64,000 nucleotides of DNA from Stercorarius parasiticus (Eukaryota > Chordata > Aves > Charadriiformes > Stercorariidae). Every line of letters begins with the position of its first letter. Positions within the stretch are counted from its first letter, which is position 1. The stretch spans positions 189,246 through 253,245 of the forward strand of contig VWZL01000559.1 in NCBI GenBank assembly GCA_013396915.1, in the 5' to 3' direction. Below are positions 27,101-38,200 of this stretch, one piece after another. The translations under genes and the position numbers were made by a program. Below the pieces are notes generated by a model. It saw only the letters and a list, made by a program, of their open reading frames with translations, had not been told where the DNA came from and made no database searches.

Positions 27101-27912
27101 AGGGATGTCATGTTACTAATAACAAGCCAAGCTTTTCCCTCTGTTTTGGGACAGGAGACAAATTCAATTACCTTTTCGCTAATTGTCTGATGTATGTTCT
27201 TATTGTAAAGCATATTCTTTTAAATGCTTGAAGTTCCTAATTGCTAGTGGGAGATATCTGTATGGCTAAATTTGGTGTATCAGGTGGAAAATGCAACTCA
27301 TTATCAAGGCAGCAGCCTATGAAGATCCACGCAAATGCTGCTTTAGGAAAATCAGTTGAAACTTTATGAAAGCAGGTAAATGCAGAAATTTTAAACACCA
27401 GTTACTTTCATAGCAGAAATATCCATCTCTCTTTCCAATTAAGCAAATCAGCCATGATGAAGTAACCTTGTGTCCAGCATTTTCCATGAGAAACAAACCC
27501 AAGGGGATGGATCCCAAGCCAAGAATTTTTCCCCTTTAGAAAGAATCAGATATGTGTGTGATGGCTGCAATGCTGCCAAGGGCAAGCATTCAATGGCACA
27601 TTCAGTCCAAGGTCCTTGTCGTCCTCTTCAAGGACTCTAATGGGCATTGGCATTAATATTTCAAGGACTTTCTCTAATTTCACATCCCTCCGAGTATAAA
27701 CAGTAATCACCCAAGGAGATATTATTACCGAATAGCTGCTAAGCTTCCTACTACAGGAAATTAAATGGGATCATTGCTAGCCTCCCTCTCACTAAAAAGC
27801 AACACATACCTCTTTGCCTGGATTTTTGTGTGAAGATAGCAATCTTTAGGATGGTAAATTTTCAATTTTTAAGCTCTTGTCCCTGGGTATTGTCTTCAAA
27901 TCCAGCTCCGTT
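21104..27912. other. Intergenic AT-rich DNA, no gene seen; some enhancer-like text
   Basis: No coding frame with exon character and no repeat I can name. Segments near 21,540-21,690, 27,060-27,250 and 27,610-27,790 combine TAATTA/TAATTG cores with an absence of repeats. That is the look of conserved noncoding elements, but conservation cannot be judged from one sequence. Confidence 0.5.
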
Positions 27913-28137
27913 ATGTCTGGAAAAGAAGATGCAGCAGCGTTGCCAACTCTCATATTTTTTACCATTACTCTTTTTATGTTTAGTGTTGGATTTTTTCTGC
28001 CTCTAGTTCCTGCAATCAAATGGCTACAACGGGATCTTTGCTTTCACTATAAAAAACGAGTTGCTAGAGATCAGATCACAGCTTTGTGTCGGGAGGCGGA
28101 AGGGAAGGAGGGAGGGCCAGAGGCCTTGAAACTGTGA
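27913..28137 (+). CDS. Candidate one-pass membrane microprotein (unrecognised)
   Basis: Seen: ATG at 27,913 opens 74 codons ending in TGA at 28,135-28,137. Residues 1-10 are short and polar (MSGKEDAAAL). Residues 11-34 form one strong hydrophobic segment (TLIFFTITLFMFSVGFFLPL, then V P A). Residues 37-60 are basic and amphipathic (KWLQRDLCFHYKKRVARDQ...), which fits a cytosolic tail by the positive-inside rule. The end is EGKEGG-rich. The frame includes several CpG codons in an AT-rich setting. An acceptor-like tattgtcttcaaatccag lies seven bases before the ATG, and a donor-like gaaag/gtaaag follows just after the stop, so it could be one exon of a spliced transcript. I do not recognise the protein. 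It may be a lineage-specific small membrane protein, a decayed retrocopy or a chance frame. Confidence 0.3.
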   Translation: MSGKEDAAALPTLIFFTITLFMFSVGFFLPLVPAIKWLQRDLCFHYKKRVARDQITALCREAEGKEGGPEALKL

Positions 28138-31100
28138 AAGGTAAAGATTTAAGATCTATTTTAAGGTCTCTCTTGATGATTTTGTCTTAGACCCATTTTT
28201 TTTTTCTTTTTTTAAATGTTGGAAGTTGGCATTACTGGTGCGCTCATTAAGCCTAATCCTGTTCATTCTTAGGTATGTTCTGGTAATAAAAAGCAACATG
28301 GAAAACAGCCTCCTGTGCATTTTGGGATTCCTGATGAGTAAGGAGAATCTTTGACTAGTGTTAACTTGTGTTGTTAAGAGCAGAGGAGTCCAAGTTGTAT
28401 ACACAAAAGCTAACTGGAGCGTCTGAAAACCAGTTGTGCTAAACTTCCACTATCTAGATTGGCTTCTGCACTGGTTCATTCTTTAGCAGCTTTAGTAATG
28501 CTACCTGCTTTCAACAGCTTCCCAGAGGAGTGTTTTATAGGCAGATAAGGCTTAACAGCCCTCCTAGGTTAGAATTAGCTGTGACTGATCTCTGCTGACC
28601 GCCCCGCCCCCCCAAAACACCATCTAGCAATAAGCTTTAAATATGTTTACCTTCAAGCACCTGACAAGCTCACTTACATGTATGTTTTTAGCTAAAAAAC
28701 ATGCTGAAATGCTTGGTGGTTCAGAGCCTACAAGACTACCACTGCAAGTAATTAGGATACAGTTAGCAGTACAAACATTTATAATAATTATGCAGGGACT
28801 ATAAAAACATATTCCAGGTTTATAGGCCCTTAAGTAAACCTTGCTGTCTGAATGCAATAGACACGCACAAACGTATTCGACTACAGCATGAACCAGAGCT
28901 GCCAGCTGAGTCAGGTCCAGCACTTCTTCACGGCCATCTCTGAGATCTTCCTGCAAAGCGGTTTTCGCAAGGCAGTAACCCACGTTAGTAGAGTGTGACT
29001 CTTTATTCCCCTCTAGTGGCTGGTCTGCATAATACTAGAGTTACTAGTCACGGGCTAGAAGAACTACACCAGACTCTTGGGACAGCAGTACGTGCCATAA
29101 TGACTTGGTTCCGTCCCTGCTGCCACCCACGCTACCAGAATGCCAGCAGTGCACAGACAAATGCTCCGTGGTCTGGCAGTGCTATAGAGGGAGGGGAAAG
29201 GAACAGCTTTTGAAGGCTTGTATTTTTATGCCCTTAGCTGCTACCAAATAATTAAATTAATATTTGTACCCCTCAGAAGAGAAGAAGAATGTAACTGTCA
29301 GTTGGTGTTGTAGTTTTTTATTTAATTATTTGAGTCCCTGGGTGTTAGTGGAGCTGAATATGAATCTGGCCTATCCATCTTTAGGAGGGTACCAAGAGCT
29401 CTGCTCAGCTGGCTGCACTGTAGTCTCAGCTGGCTTCCTAATAATGCCTGGCTGTAGTCTTCTGTTCTGCACTTAAACTGTGAAATCTCAGAGCAGATTT
29501 GTCCTTGAAACATATTTAATATATACAGTCAGGTCCTGCTCTATTATCAGGGTGCTCATAAGTACTGCTACTTTTCCTTTTACTTATGTATTATGCTTAT
29601 GTGTAGCCAAATAGAAAGAAAACAACTATAAAAGTGCTAAAAATGGATACAAGTTGCAATAAAATCTTGAAAGAATAGTGATTTCTGTTAGTGGTTGGAT
29701 TGGTAATATGATATTAACTAAATTTTTCAAGTTTAGATGGATTTTTCTCTGAATAGGATGAGAGAAGAGTCGGAAGCAGGAAAGTGAACATGGTGCATGA
29801 AAACAAATTACACAGTACATCTGAGAATAAGAAGAGTCAAAGAGGTAGTCACTCATCCTCCTTAAGCACGGTGTGGGTTTATGACTCTTGGATTTTCTAG
29901 TGATTTGTTCTTGTACTCATTGAGAGCCTGAGGATAATGCAAGCTTTTAAGTTCCCAAGGGCGCCTGCCCTGCAAGAAACAGGAAATGTTTTACCAGAGA
30001 GGCTTAGGTGTATGACGAAGATCACAATGTATAAAGGACAAAATATCCAAAACTTAGGCTGAATTCTCTAGGAGAATGATGATGCAAAGGAATCCTTGCT
30101 CTTTACAAGTCTGAGTCTAGCCCAGATTTTGAAGTTGTATGGCTCTTGGTCCAAATAGAAAACCATAGAAAGGATATTAAAGGTTGTCTAAACTCCAGCT
30201 GATGCTTGTGGGGATATTATCCTTTACTGAGTAGGTTTAAAAAAACCCACCAAACAAAATTAAGTATACCAAATCACTAGCATGAGCCCTCCAGCGATGT
30301 TATTCCCAGTTCTGTCTGCTAACTTGATACGGGATAAAAGGTAAATTGGATATTTCAGTACAATATACTAAGATGCTTCAATTTCTTTTGACAACATGCT
30401 ATCTGAGCAGATCCATTTTTAGGGGAATACTAAATAAAAAGCTAGATGGCAGCTTTCTAGGTCAGGAACTGCTAGACCTCCGTTATTTTAAAAAGCTTGA
30501 AGCACTGCAGTATTCAGCCAGTGTGTGTGTGTGTGCACGCACGCGCACTGTTTTAAAAAATTTTACAACAGGGATTTGTAAAGTTCCAAGGCGATGCTTT
30601 AGCAATAAAAAATAATGCCTCATGTACAAAGTGCAGGAACTCAGGGATTTTATTTTCATGAAGGTAACTTCAGTTGCATTTTTTTTTAATGTACAAGCAT
30701 ATGTTAAGAACTACATTTAGTCAGCTGTTGACTAATGGCTCTTACCTCTTCATGAAGTAGATAATGTCTTTACACAGAATATCAAACTCAGTACAAACAG
30801 ACCCCAGTAATGGACGAAGAATTCTTTGTTATAAAGTAATTGCATTAAAGGAAACATTGACAAAATTGAAAGCTTTATAAAGAAAATATCACCAGGTTTT
30901 GATGAACACTACTTCTTTTAATGTGCCTGCTAGTTGTTCTTTTTTTTCTTAATTGTTTTTTGAAAGGTTCATTAAGGAATTTCTGATGATTTTTGATAGC
31001 TGAAAGATAAAGCACTTAATGGGAGCTAGAAAGCCATGGAAAGGTCTGTAATAAATTCATATATTGCCACTATAGATTTTTCTCAGATCATAATGTCTCT

Positions 31101-32700
31101 CTTGCACTCCAGATGCCATCTCAAAAAATAAACTTCCTACAGAGCATATGGATCAAATTTTAGCCAGCAGGGAGAAAACTGTTGACTTGGCACCGGGTAT
31201 TTGTGACCCACAGAGTACCTTTAGACAGCCAAGTCATCAGTTTCCTTTTCTGCTAGGCAGTGGCACCTCTGACTCCTGAAGAACACCTTCTTTGCATGTA
31301 AACCCTGGGTAACTCAACTCCAGCAATGATGAATGGGTACTGCAAGTGCCCATAACTGAAAAGTTGGTGTTCAGCGTTGGAACTGCAGCATTCTTATTCC
31401 TGAAAAATGGATGACAGGACTGAAATTATGTAGAATACAATGGAATTACTTAACAGGCCCCCACTTTAGTGAAGTCCTTCAACTAAGTCAGTCAAACCGG
31501 AAACAACCTAGCAAAATATGCACACCCTTCTTCTCTTGGTGAGAAAAGCGATGGATGAAAAAACCACCAACATAGGATGGTAAGGAGCACAGGGCTCAGA
31601 TATCACAGGTGCGGACACAGCGTAAGAACTGAACAGAGCGTGGTCACAGGCATCTTAAAATTAGCTCTGTTCTTTTATCCCTTTCCCTGTTCTTTTTGGA
31701 ATCTTATGGTTTTTTACTTTGTGTCATGCATATAATTTGAAATTGGGACACATTTCATTTTTTTGATGGCTGTGTGCAAATTTTTGCAGCCATTTCTGTT
31801 CTTGCAGTTCAGTTCTGAGTGTTACATGCTGTACACTGTTCTTTAAAGAAAAAATTCTACAAAATGAAACAAAGATCATGGCAAAGCACAATAGACTGTA
31901 TTTTATTAGTTGGGTTGTAAAGTAATTTAGTGTGCAGTTGCTACACAAAATATTGCTAAAAGTAATATAAATTTATGGATGTCACAATCTGTAATTTTAA
32001 TCCAAGGGATTTTTTTAAATCTATGATGCTTTGATGAAAATAAAAGTTCATTTTAAAAGACCCGTATTAATTAATTTTAAAACCTAATTTGAAATATCTT
32101 AACTACATTTAAAAAAAAGATTTTCCCCTAACAACCGAGACGACAGAAGGGACATACCCAGCTTTCTGTGCTTATTTGCAAATCACAGGTATTTACTGAT
32201 AGCTATCTTAGTGTGGCTGGTCTTAAATCTAGCAACAGTTTTTGTGCTTTCTTGGGAAAAAAAAGAGGTAAAAATGCCAACAGTAAATTTCCTTTTCCTA
32301 ATCTATCATGTCACTGAGCTCTCTGCAGGAGGCACCTGCACTCCCATCCTTCAGCATGCAGGGAGCTTCCTGTCAGGGAGCTGCTGGAGACCTTCAACGA
32401 GGAAACGGGAACACAAAGCTCTTGGTAAGGAACTGTGTTCATGTCTCCTTAAATTGCCTAATCCATATCAAAGGATAACCTGTCAGTTAAGTGTTATGGG
32501 AGCTGTGGGATTACGAGATGTGTCTGTTTAGAAAGCTGATTTTGCATTTGGCCTTGGAAGCTTTCCCAGCCACAGTAGCATTGCTAGTGTGTCTCCCAAG
32601 CCAACTGGAAAGTCTACATTATATGTCTAGGTGAGAATTAAGAGAGTGAAAAGAAGGTCTGCAGAAAAACGAAGCAAAAATGACAACAGATACCAGAAAG
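28138..32700. other. Intergenic DNA; one coding-like patch, no assigned gene
   Basis: Mostly AT-rich. The patch 28,845-28,990 is GC-richer and reads protein-like on the minus strand (EEVLDLTQLAALVHAVVEY, no in-frame ATG). The frame runs on without a good donor. No other gene evidence was seen. Confidence 0.5.
30521..30548. repeat. GT/GC alternating tract
   Basis: (GT)7 runs directly into gcacgcacgcgcac. All 28 bases alternate purine and pyrimidine, and several steps are CpG or GpC, the classic sequence for left-handed DNA. Confidence 0.9.
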
Positions 32701-32784
32701 ATCCAGCATCCTTGGAGATACTAAAAAGCCATCTGGAAATAGTGCTGGGCAACTAGCTCTAGGTGACCCTGCTCCAACCTCACC
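32701..32784 (+). mobile_element. Short CR1 3' fragment
   Basis: The order of words matches the CR1 3' tail: 'ccttggagatact', 'aaaagccatctgga', 'gtgctgggcaact', 'agctctaggtgaccctgct', 'ccaacctcacc'. The usual 'gagcaggggttggactagatgacctccag' stretch is deleted and the octamer end is missing. Confidence 0.8.
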
Positions 32785-34394
32785 TGTTCTGCGGGCGAAA
32801 AATAAATACCACAACCAAAACCCTGAGGTTTTAACACTGAGAATTTAGGATTTAGCTAATTGCACAATATGCATAGACAGTTATGGTATCTTTAAAACCT
32901 CCTTTAATAAGTTCTCTTTTCTATTCGTATTGCTGATAGTCTTGTTTCTTTTCTTCAGTCCTCTTGCTGGTTAACATAGAGCAGTGACAGTTTGCAGGTC
33001 CTGGTGCGGTGAGGTCCCAGCAGGTCTGGAAGTAACTGCTGCTTTGAAAAGTCAGGCTGTGTAGGGCTACAGAAACATACGTTCTCATTTTTGGATCATG
33101 GGAGGGAGGCAACATTTTACAAAGTGGGAGACACTTATCTATTGGAGCAGTCTGGGTTCTGGTAAGATTTGTGAAATTTTACGGACATCCTCAACTGATG
33201 GGAATCATTAGAACCACTATAGAAAACCTGCATCACTGGCAATTACCCTTACGATTGTATGATCCTCATTAGGCTGATTAAACTAGCTCGGCACCATATT
33301 ATTTAAGTGGCACCAGGCAAAGCAGCTGTACTTTGCTGGAGATGAGATGTTAAAGCTCTGAGCTGATACGAATTTTAGAATTTTAGACTATCAACACACT
33401 AAAAATTCAAATAAAAAAGGCTATTTTTCAGTGGCTACTACAGAAAATAAACACAGTCTCACTGAGGCAGCGAAACTGAGCATGTTCCAGCAAAACCATT
33501 AAAGAATTCCACAAGCTATTGCTTATGTTACACTGCAAACTCTATAATACGCTTACACCTGACCTCCTTCTAGGTAGAGGCATAAGTTTTAGGTCAGTAA
33601 GGAGGACTTTGAAGTCAAACAACAGTCAATGGCTGTGGGAGCAGAACTCACAATCTTTTGACTCCTGACAAAATTCATCTTTTTCTTCAACCTTTTCTGA
33701 ATCAGGAGAGGCTTGTACCCTTGCTTTTGCAGAACACTGCTTGATTGGGAGCAGGCAGCCTGATTCAGCAGATGCGCTGAATGTTCCCAATACCTGAGCA
33801 TTCTTCAAAGCTGTTTTGTGCTTTTAAATGATTCTTGAGAAAAATAGGATATGTCTTTTTCACTGTTTTGTGGGTGTGTTATTTGGTTGTGTGTTTCTTT
33901 TTTTTTTTTTAACAGGTGAACGCTCGTACAGCAGAATCAGTTACTGCAGAACAACAGAACAGTTAAATCCTGAGAAGCATGCTTTTATTTGTTCTTCTCT
34001 AGAGAGTGAAAGGGAAAAAAAAAAGCTGGTTATGACCCTGCTTCCAGAAAGGGTGGGGAAACTAATTACTTGAAGTGGAGAAAGAATAAATACTGCTTCT
34101 TTGATGTAGCTATTAACTCACTGCTCCCTAAAGCCAGCTGGAAATTTCTCATTTTGTCCACCGGGTTTTGGATGAGAGCCCTTGGCTGCCTGAGGGAACT
34201 CAACACACGCCGAGACCAGGGCACACCTACATGGCTAATCGAATTATTGTATTAAGATGCTCGGTGTCGCTAATTGGAAATTTCATCAGTATCATAAGTA
34301 AGCTAGCATTATAAGTAGTAGATCCTTTGCTGTAGTCCCTGCACCCCCACTCCCTGCTCTCGGAGGGACTCGTTTCACTCCCACAGCGACCCTC
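32785..34394. other. Upstream flank of the C8orf34 promoter, no gene seen
   Basis: AT-rich up to about 34,330. A minus-strand frame at 33,626-33,808 encodes an acidic Cys-containing tail (PDSEKVEEKDEFCQESK), with no ATG-proximal promoter or good splice sites. The stretch 34,225-34,320 has clustered TAAT cores (ggctaatcgaattattgtat, gctaattgg). This fits a promoter-proximal regulatory element, by inference only. Confidence 0.45.
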
Positions 34395-34791
34395 GACCAG
34401 GTGAAGTTTGCGAGCGCCGGCCAGGCCCCTCACGGCGGGGGGCTCCCGGCCGGGGGGAGCGGAGCCGGGCGGGGTCCCCAGCAAAACGCCGGCGGGCGCG
34501 GGGCCAGCAGCCCCAGAGAGCGGGAATTCGGCTCCGCCGGGGGAGAAGCCCGTCCCCGGCAGGGCACGGGAGCGGCGGAGGGAAGGCGGGGGAGCGGCCC
34601 CCGCCTCCCCGCCTGCTCTCCTCCCCCTCTCCCTCGCTCCCGCCTTTTGTGCGCCGGAGCCCGGGCGTTAACGGGCGCCAACGGCCGCGGCGCTGACAGG
34701 AGCCCCCGGCCGTTGGCTTCGGTGAGCGGCGCTGTGGCGAGGGCGGCAGCTCCAGCCGCGGCTGTTCCCGTAACCAAGGCGCTGCCTGGCA

Positions 34792-34816
34792 TACACAGAC
34801 ACACACACAGACAGAC
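34792..34816. repeat. CA/GA microsatellite in the leader
   Basis: Imperfect (CA)n with CAGA interruptions inside the CpG island, about 340 bases before the C8orf34 start codon. Confidence 0.85.
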
Positions 34817-34865
34817 CGAGCGCGGCCTCGAGGGCCGCCTTTGCAGCTCTTCTCCTCTCTGTACC

Positions 34866-34904
34866 ATGCTCCGCTCCCGGCAGCGCCCGCCCGCTGATCC
34901 CTGA
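34866..34904 (+). promoter_or_regulatory. Upstream ORF in the C8orf34 leader
   Basis: ATG at 34,866 has A at -3 (accATG), a better context than the main start, which has T at -3. It opens 12 codons (MLRSRQRPPADP) and stops at TGA 34,902-34,904, about 250 bases before the main ATG. If transcription begins upstream of 34,866, it could damp or tune C8orf34 translation. Whether it is in the mRNA is unknown. Confidence 0.4.
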
Positions 34905-35152
34905 GGGGAGAACAGCCCGCCGCCGCCCCGCCACCAGTCGAGCGGGCGACTGGCACCCGGCTACCCTTTCCCACCCCGGCTACCTGAGTTAGCTCCGTCC
35001 CAGGGACTTCGGGCTGCCGCCCCTTCGCAGCGCCTCCCCCCTCTCCCGCTGTGGCAGCCCTTGGGCGGCGGGGGAGTGAGCCGCCAGCAGCCGGAGGGAC
35101 TGCAGCCGCCGCCGGGGGAGAGGAGCTCCAGCCCCCGCCTCCGGAGCTCTTC

Positions 35153-35221
35153 ATGGCGTCTCACCAGCAGACCAGGATCCAAGCCTACCTGGAGAAGAAT
35201 AAGATCGGTCCCCTCTTCGAG
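35153..35221 (+). CDS. C8orf34: C8orf34 homolog, first coding exon (partial gene)
   Basis: Seen: ATG at 35,153 (G at +4) opens 23 codons beginning MASHQQTRIQAYLEKNK and ending IGPLFE. It is followed by the consensus donor GAG/gtaagg at 35,222. The frame is open upstream to an in-frame TGA at 34,985-34,987 without another ATG, so this is the first AUG in frame. Known: this is the highly conserved start of vertebrate C8orf34 (vestige-1). Its N-terminus resembles the dimerization/docking domain of PKA regulatory subunits, most like type I (compare the Y-x-x-K-x-x-I pattern of RI-alpha), so a role in kinase-anchoring complexes is proposed. Only the first helix is encoded here. The rest of the domain and the long disordered remainder lie in exons beyond the window. 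In vertebrates the gene sits between PREX2 and SULF1. Confidence 0.9.
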
Positions 35222-38200
35222 GTAAGGTGCGCTCTTGCCGTCCGGCTCCTCCGCGGTGGGTGCCCCCGCCATGGTCGCGGCTCATCCCGCGGCACAGGTG
35301 AGCGCAGCGGGGAGCGAGGAGGAGTTTGAGACGCCGCTTCAGGGTCTGCGCGGCCGGGGAAGGAGAGGGCAGCGCCGGCACCCTCTGGCCCTGCCGCCTC
35401 GCGCCACGCGTGTGCCCTCGCATCCCTCCTCCACGCCCCTCCGAGTGTCGGAGCTCCGCGCAGCCCTCCCTTCCCGGCCATCCCGCGGATGCGCCCCGCT
35501 TCTTCCCTCACGGAGTCACCGCCCTCTGCTTCTCAGGTGCCCCGTCGGCCTCCCACCCGCCGCCCCGGTCCCTGGAAGCGGCCCCGCGGGGCTGCCCGCC
35601 TCACCTCGGCAGCCGCGGAGCCGCGGGGTGGTGGTGGGACGGCGGCCCGGTCCCGCACGGCCCCGGGGCGCTGGTCGCTCCGTGAGCATCTGGCAAGGAG
35701 GGGAGAGGTGGATGGATGCCACCCCACCGGGAAATCCGCCCTCGGGACCCGGCACTCGGGAGGAAATCTGTCCTGGGAAAAGTCCCTGTCGATGGTGTTT
35801 TCTGAAATTTTTATCTGCAGTCATATACTTGGGAACCCTGTTTTTGCTTTACATTTTCCTTGGTGTTAAAAAGATGCACTTGGTTGGATTTGTAAATGCA
35901 CAGATGTGCATATTTTACTATTTCTGTGCATAAGCTATGACTACTTTGAATTTAAAAGGGTACTAGAGCAATCGTGATTATTACCATTTTATCATCCTGT
36001 TTCTCATACAGTTTTTACATCTAAATGCACATATATTATACTCTGGCAGTATTATACCAAGACACAAGTCTCCTTTTTCAGTATTTAACTTGTTCTCAAT
36101 CAAGCTTCCTACGTATGAAATCTCTTTTGTTCTGGTGTAGCGTATGTTTTGGGTAGCATTTGCCAACCTTCATAAGAAAGGTTCAAATTTTGTTGGAAAA
36201 CTGTTCACTAAGGGTCATTTTTTACATTTTGCATGGGCTGAGGCAGGTTATGTTGGCTGAGTGTCAGAGGTGTTAGATATATTCATTTTGCAATAAATAA
36301 AACCCCATTTGATGGAACAGTAACTGGGCACTAGGGAACAGCAGGTGATTTTTCTAGTTCTAGAATTCGTAGAAACGGAAACATTTGTGCTGTTCAATTT
36401 CTGAATAAAAGACCGTTCAATGAACACAGTTGCCAGAGCTGTATACGTAACTGACTCCTGTATATTTCAATTAAGTGCCTTGGGGTTGTTGAGGAGTTAG
36501 GCCCTTGACAGCTGTCATTTTCTTCTAAATTTTCTTAACCCGTTGTTTTACACATTAAAATTCAAACAAGCTGTTTGATGTTACTGTTCTGAGTCACTGT
36601 ATTTTAACCTAGTTTCTCAGTAGTGTAAGGCACTCATGTCTACTGTTTAAATATTAGGATGCTTCAGTTATCAATAATGGGGGAAAAAGTGAAGACATTG
36701 TATTTGTTACAGTGTTTCAGGTATCACTAAATATTTCACTGATCACTAGAATGTATGAATTTCATTGCGGTAGAAGGAATCTGTGGAAGGCTCTTCGCAT
36801 AACCTTGCAGGCTGTCTACAGGTTGTTAGTGCACTCCTGTACACCAGGAAGAGATTTTTGTGTGAAATCCACTTAGACCTGAATACTAGGGAGTGGATTT
36901 AAGATCAGGGCTGTAGCATTCATGTAGCCGTTTAAAGTTATTTTAAACCATAACACTGTGAGGAAGAGGATTGTAATTCTTATCTCCTCCACTTCCTGAT
37001 TAGCCATTTAAAATCTACTTATATATTTCATTTTGGTGATGTACTTTTTGTTCTCAACAGTTTTTTGATGATCTACAACCTGTCCTTGATCTTGTAGCCC
37101 TTAGTATGGGGAAGACATGTAGTTGAAGTTGTCAGGAATTGATCAAAGACTATGCATAGGGTGAAGTTTATGCTCTATACTAGTATTCCTATTATGTATG
37201 CATTGTGGTGTATCCAGAATACCATGTGTTCACAGTCAGATATATTCACTAATACATCAGTTTTTCGTGTCTCTAAGAGTTCTGACACATTGAGAAGACA
37301 GACCTGTGCTTCGTCTTTCATTCAGGAATAGCTAGCGTTTTCTTACACCACTTCAGGTTTTGATGCTAATTAATCACCACTTGTCATGGATGACAGCCAT
37401 CTTTTTTTTGCAGTGAGTACTAATTTTCTAATACCAAGTAGGAACAGAGCAGACTTGGATTAGATTTTCTGCAGTGTTATTTGCTTAGCAGGTTGTGACT
37501 ATAATTGCTCAATATATGCTTCAAGCCAACATTTTAAGGAGTGCATAAAATAATGTTGGGTAATTGAGGGCAGTCACAGGAAAGAAGGAAGTGGAGAGAG
37601 GACGTGCAGGCTTTCTGAGATGAAGGCAGGGATGGTGATGCCTAAACAGATCGTATTGCATACTTGCATAATGAATGATCAGTGGTCAGGAGGACTTTAC
37701 ACCATAGATCTCAGACCATTACACAGGCACAGTTAGCTGATGGCTGGAACGCTTGGAGGTTTCCTGATGATGAAGTACAATTCCCCTGCATTACAGTCAA
37801 GAGCAGTAGATGCTGTTAGTTGCTAGTTGGTCATTCTGTTCCAGTTGCTTGCAGTTATCCTGGTAGTGTCTCTTTTCTCCATTCTGTCGAGTATTTGTGG
37901 CCTTCTGTTACCGTGGTTAGGGCTTTTTGTACTTCATTAACCAGCAGTATCTACTTAAGAACATCTGTTCTTTTGGACTTCATCTTTTTTTTTTTTTTTT
38001 TTTACGTTCAGCGCATGCTGTGTATGCAGATCAGTTTTCTTTCTTTGCTGAAGTTTTGTATGGTTTGACATTTGAATTATCTTTCTAATTTGTGTAAAAG
38101 AGAAGTCTTCTCACTTCAAGAGAAGTGCTGCGTGTGAGATGCAGGAAGACTGTAGGCCCTCCCTTGGTTAAAAAGTTGTTTCCACTTCTATAACGAAAGG

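Larger units (their letters stand above)
34395..35152 (+). promoter_or_regulatory. C8orf34: C8orf34 CpG promoter and 5' leader
   Basis: GC boxes are visible: GGGCGGGG at 34,467-34,474 and CCGCCCCGCC at 34,923-34,932. No TATA box is placed where it could serve exon 1, as expected for a CpG-island promoter with dispersed starts. The transcription start cannot be fixed from sequence. A CA-rich microsatellite (34,792-34,816) and a 12-codon uORF (34,866-34,904) lie in the likely leader. A divergent antisense transcript would be usual for such an island, but nothing in the sequence proves one. Confidence 0.6.
34395..35770. other. CpG island
   Basis: An abrupt change from AT-rich flanks to very GC-rich, CpG-dense sequence, falling back to AT-rich after about 35,770. 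It spans the putative promoter, leader, first coding exon and start of intron 1 of C8orf34. Long ORFs on both strands here (for example minus 34,375-35,154) are a by-product of rare stop codons in GC-rich DNA. Confidence 0.93.

Noticed and set aside
30165..30200. Weak resemblance to the antisense CR1 3' end
   Set aside because: Only about 30 bases match loosely, with no octamer tail and no continuation.
34764..34777. gttcccgtaacc as an RFX X-box near the C8orf34 promoter
   Set aside because: At least two core positions depart from the X-box consensus.
34401..34904. 167-codon plus-strand frame upstream of C8orf34
   Set aside because: It has GC-rich composition only and lies in the promoter. 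Only its last 12 codons, from the well-placed ATG, are kept as a uORF.
34375..35154. 259-codon minus-strand frame and several other long frames in the CpG island
   Set aside because: Low-complexity Gly/Ala/Pro/Arg text on both strands is expected where GC-richness removes stop codons. The real exon is the short conserved one at 35,153.
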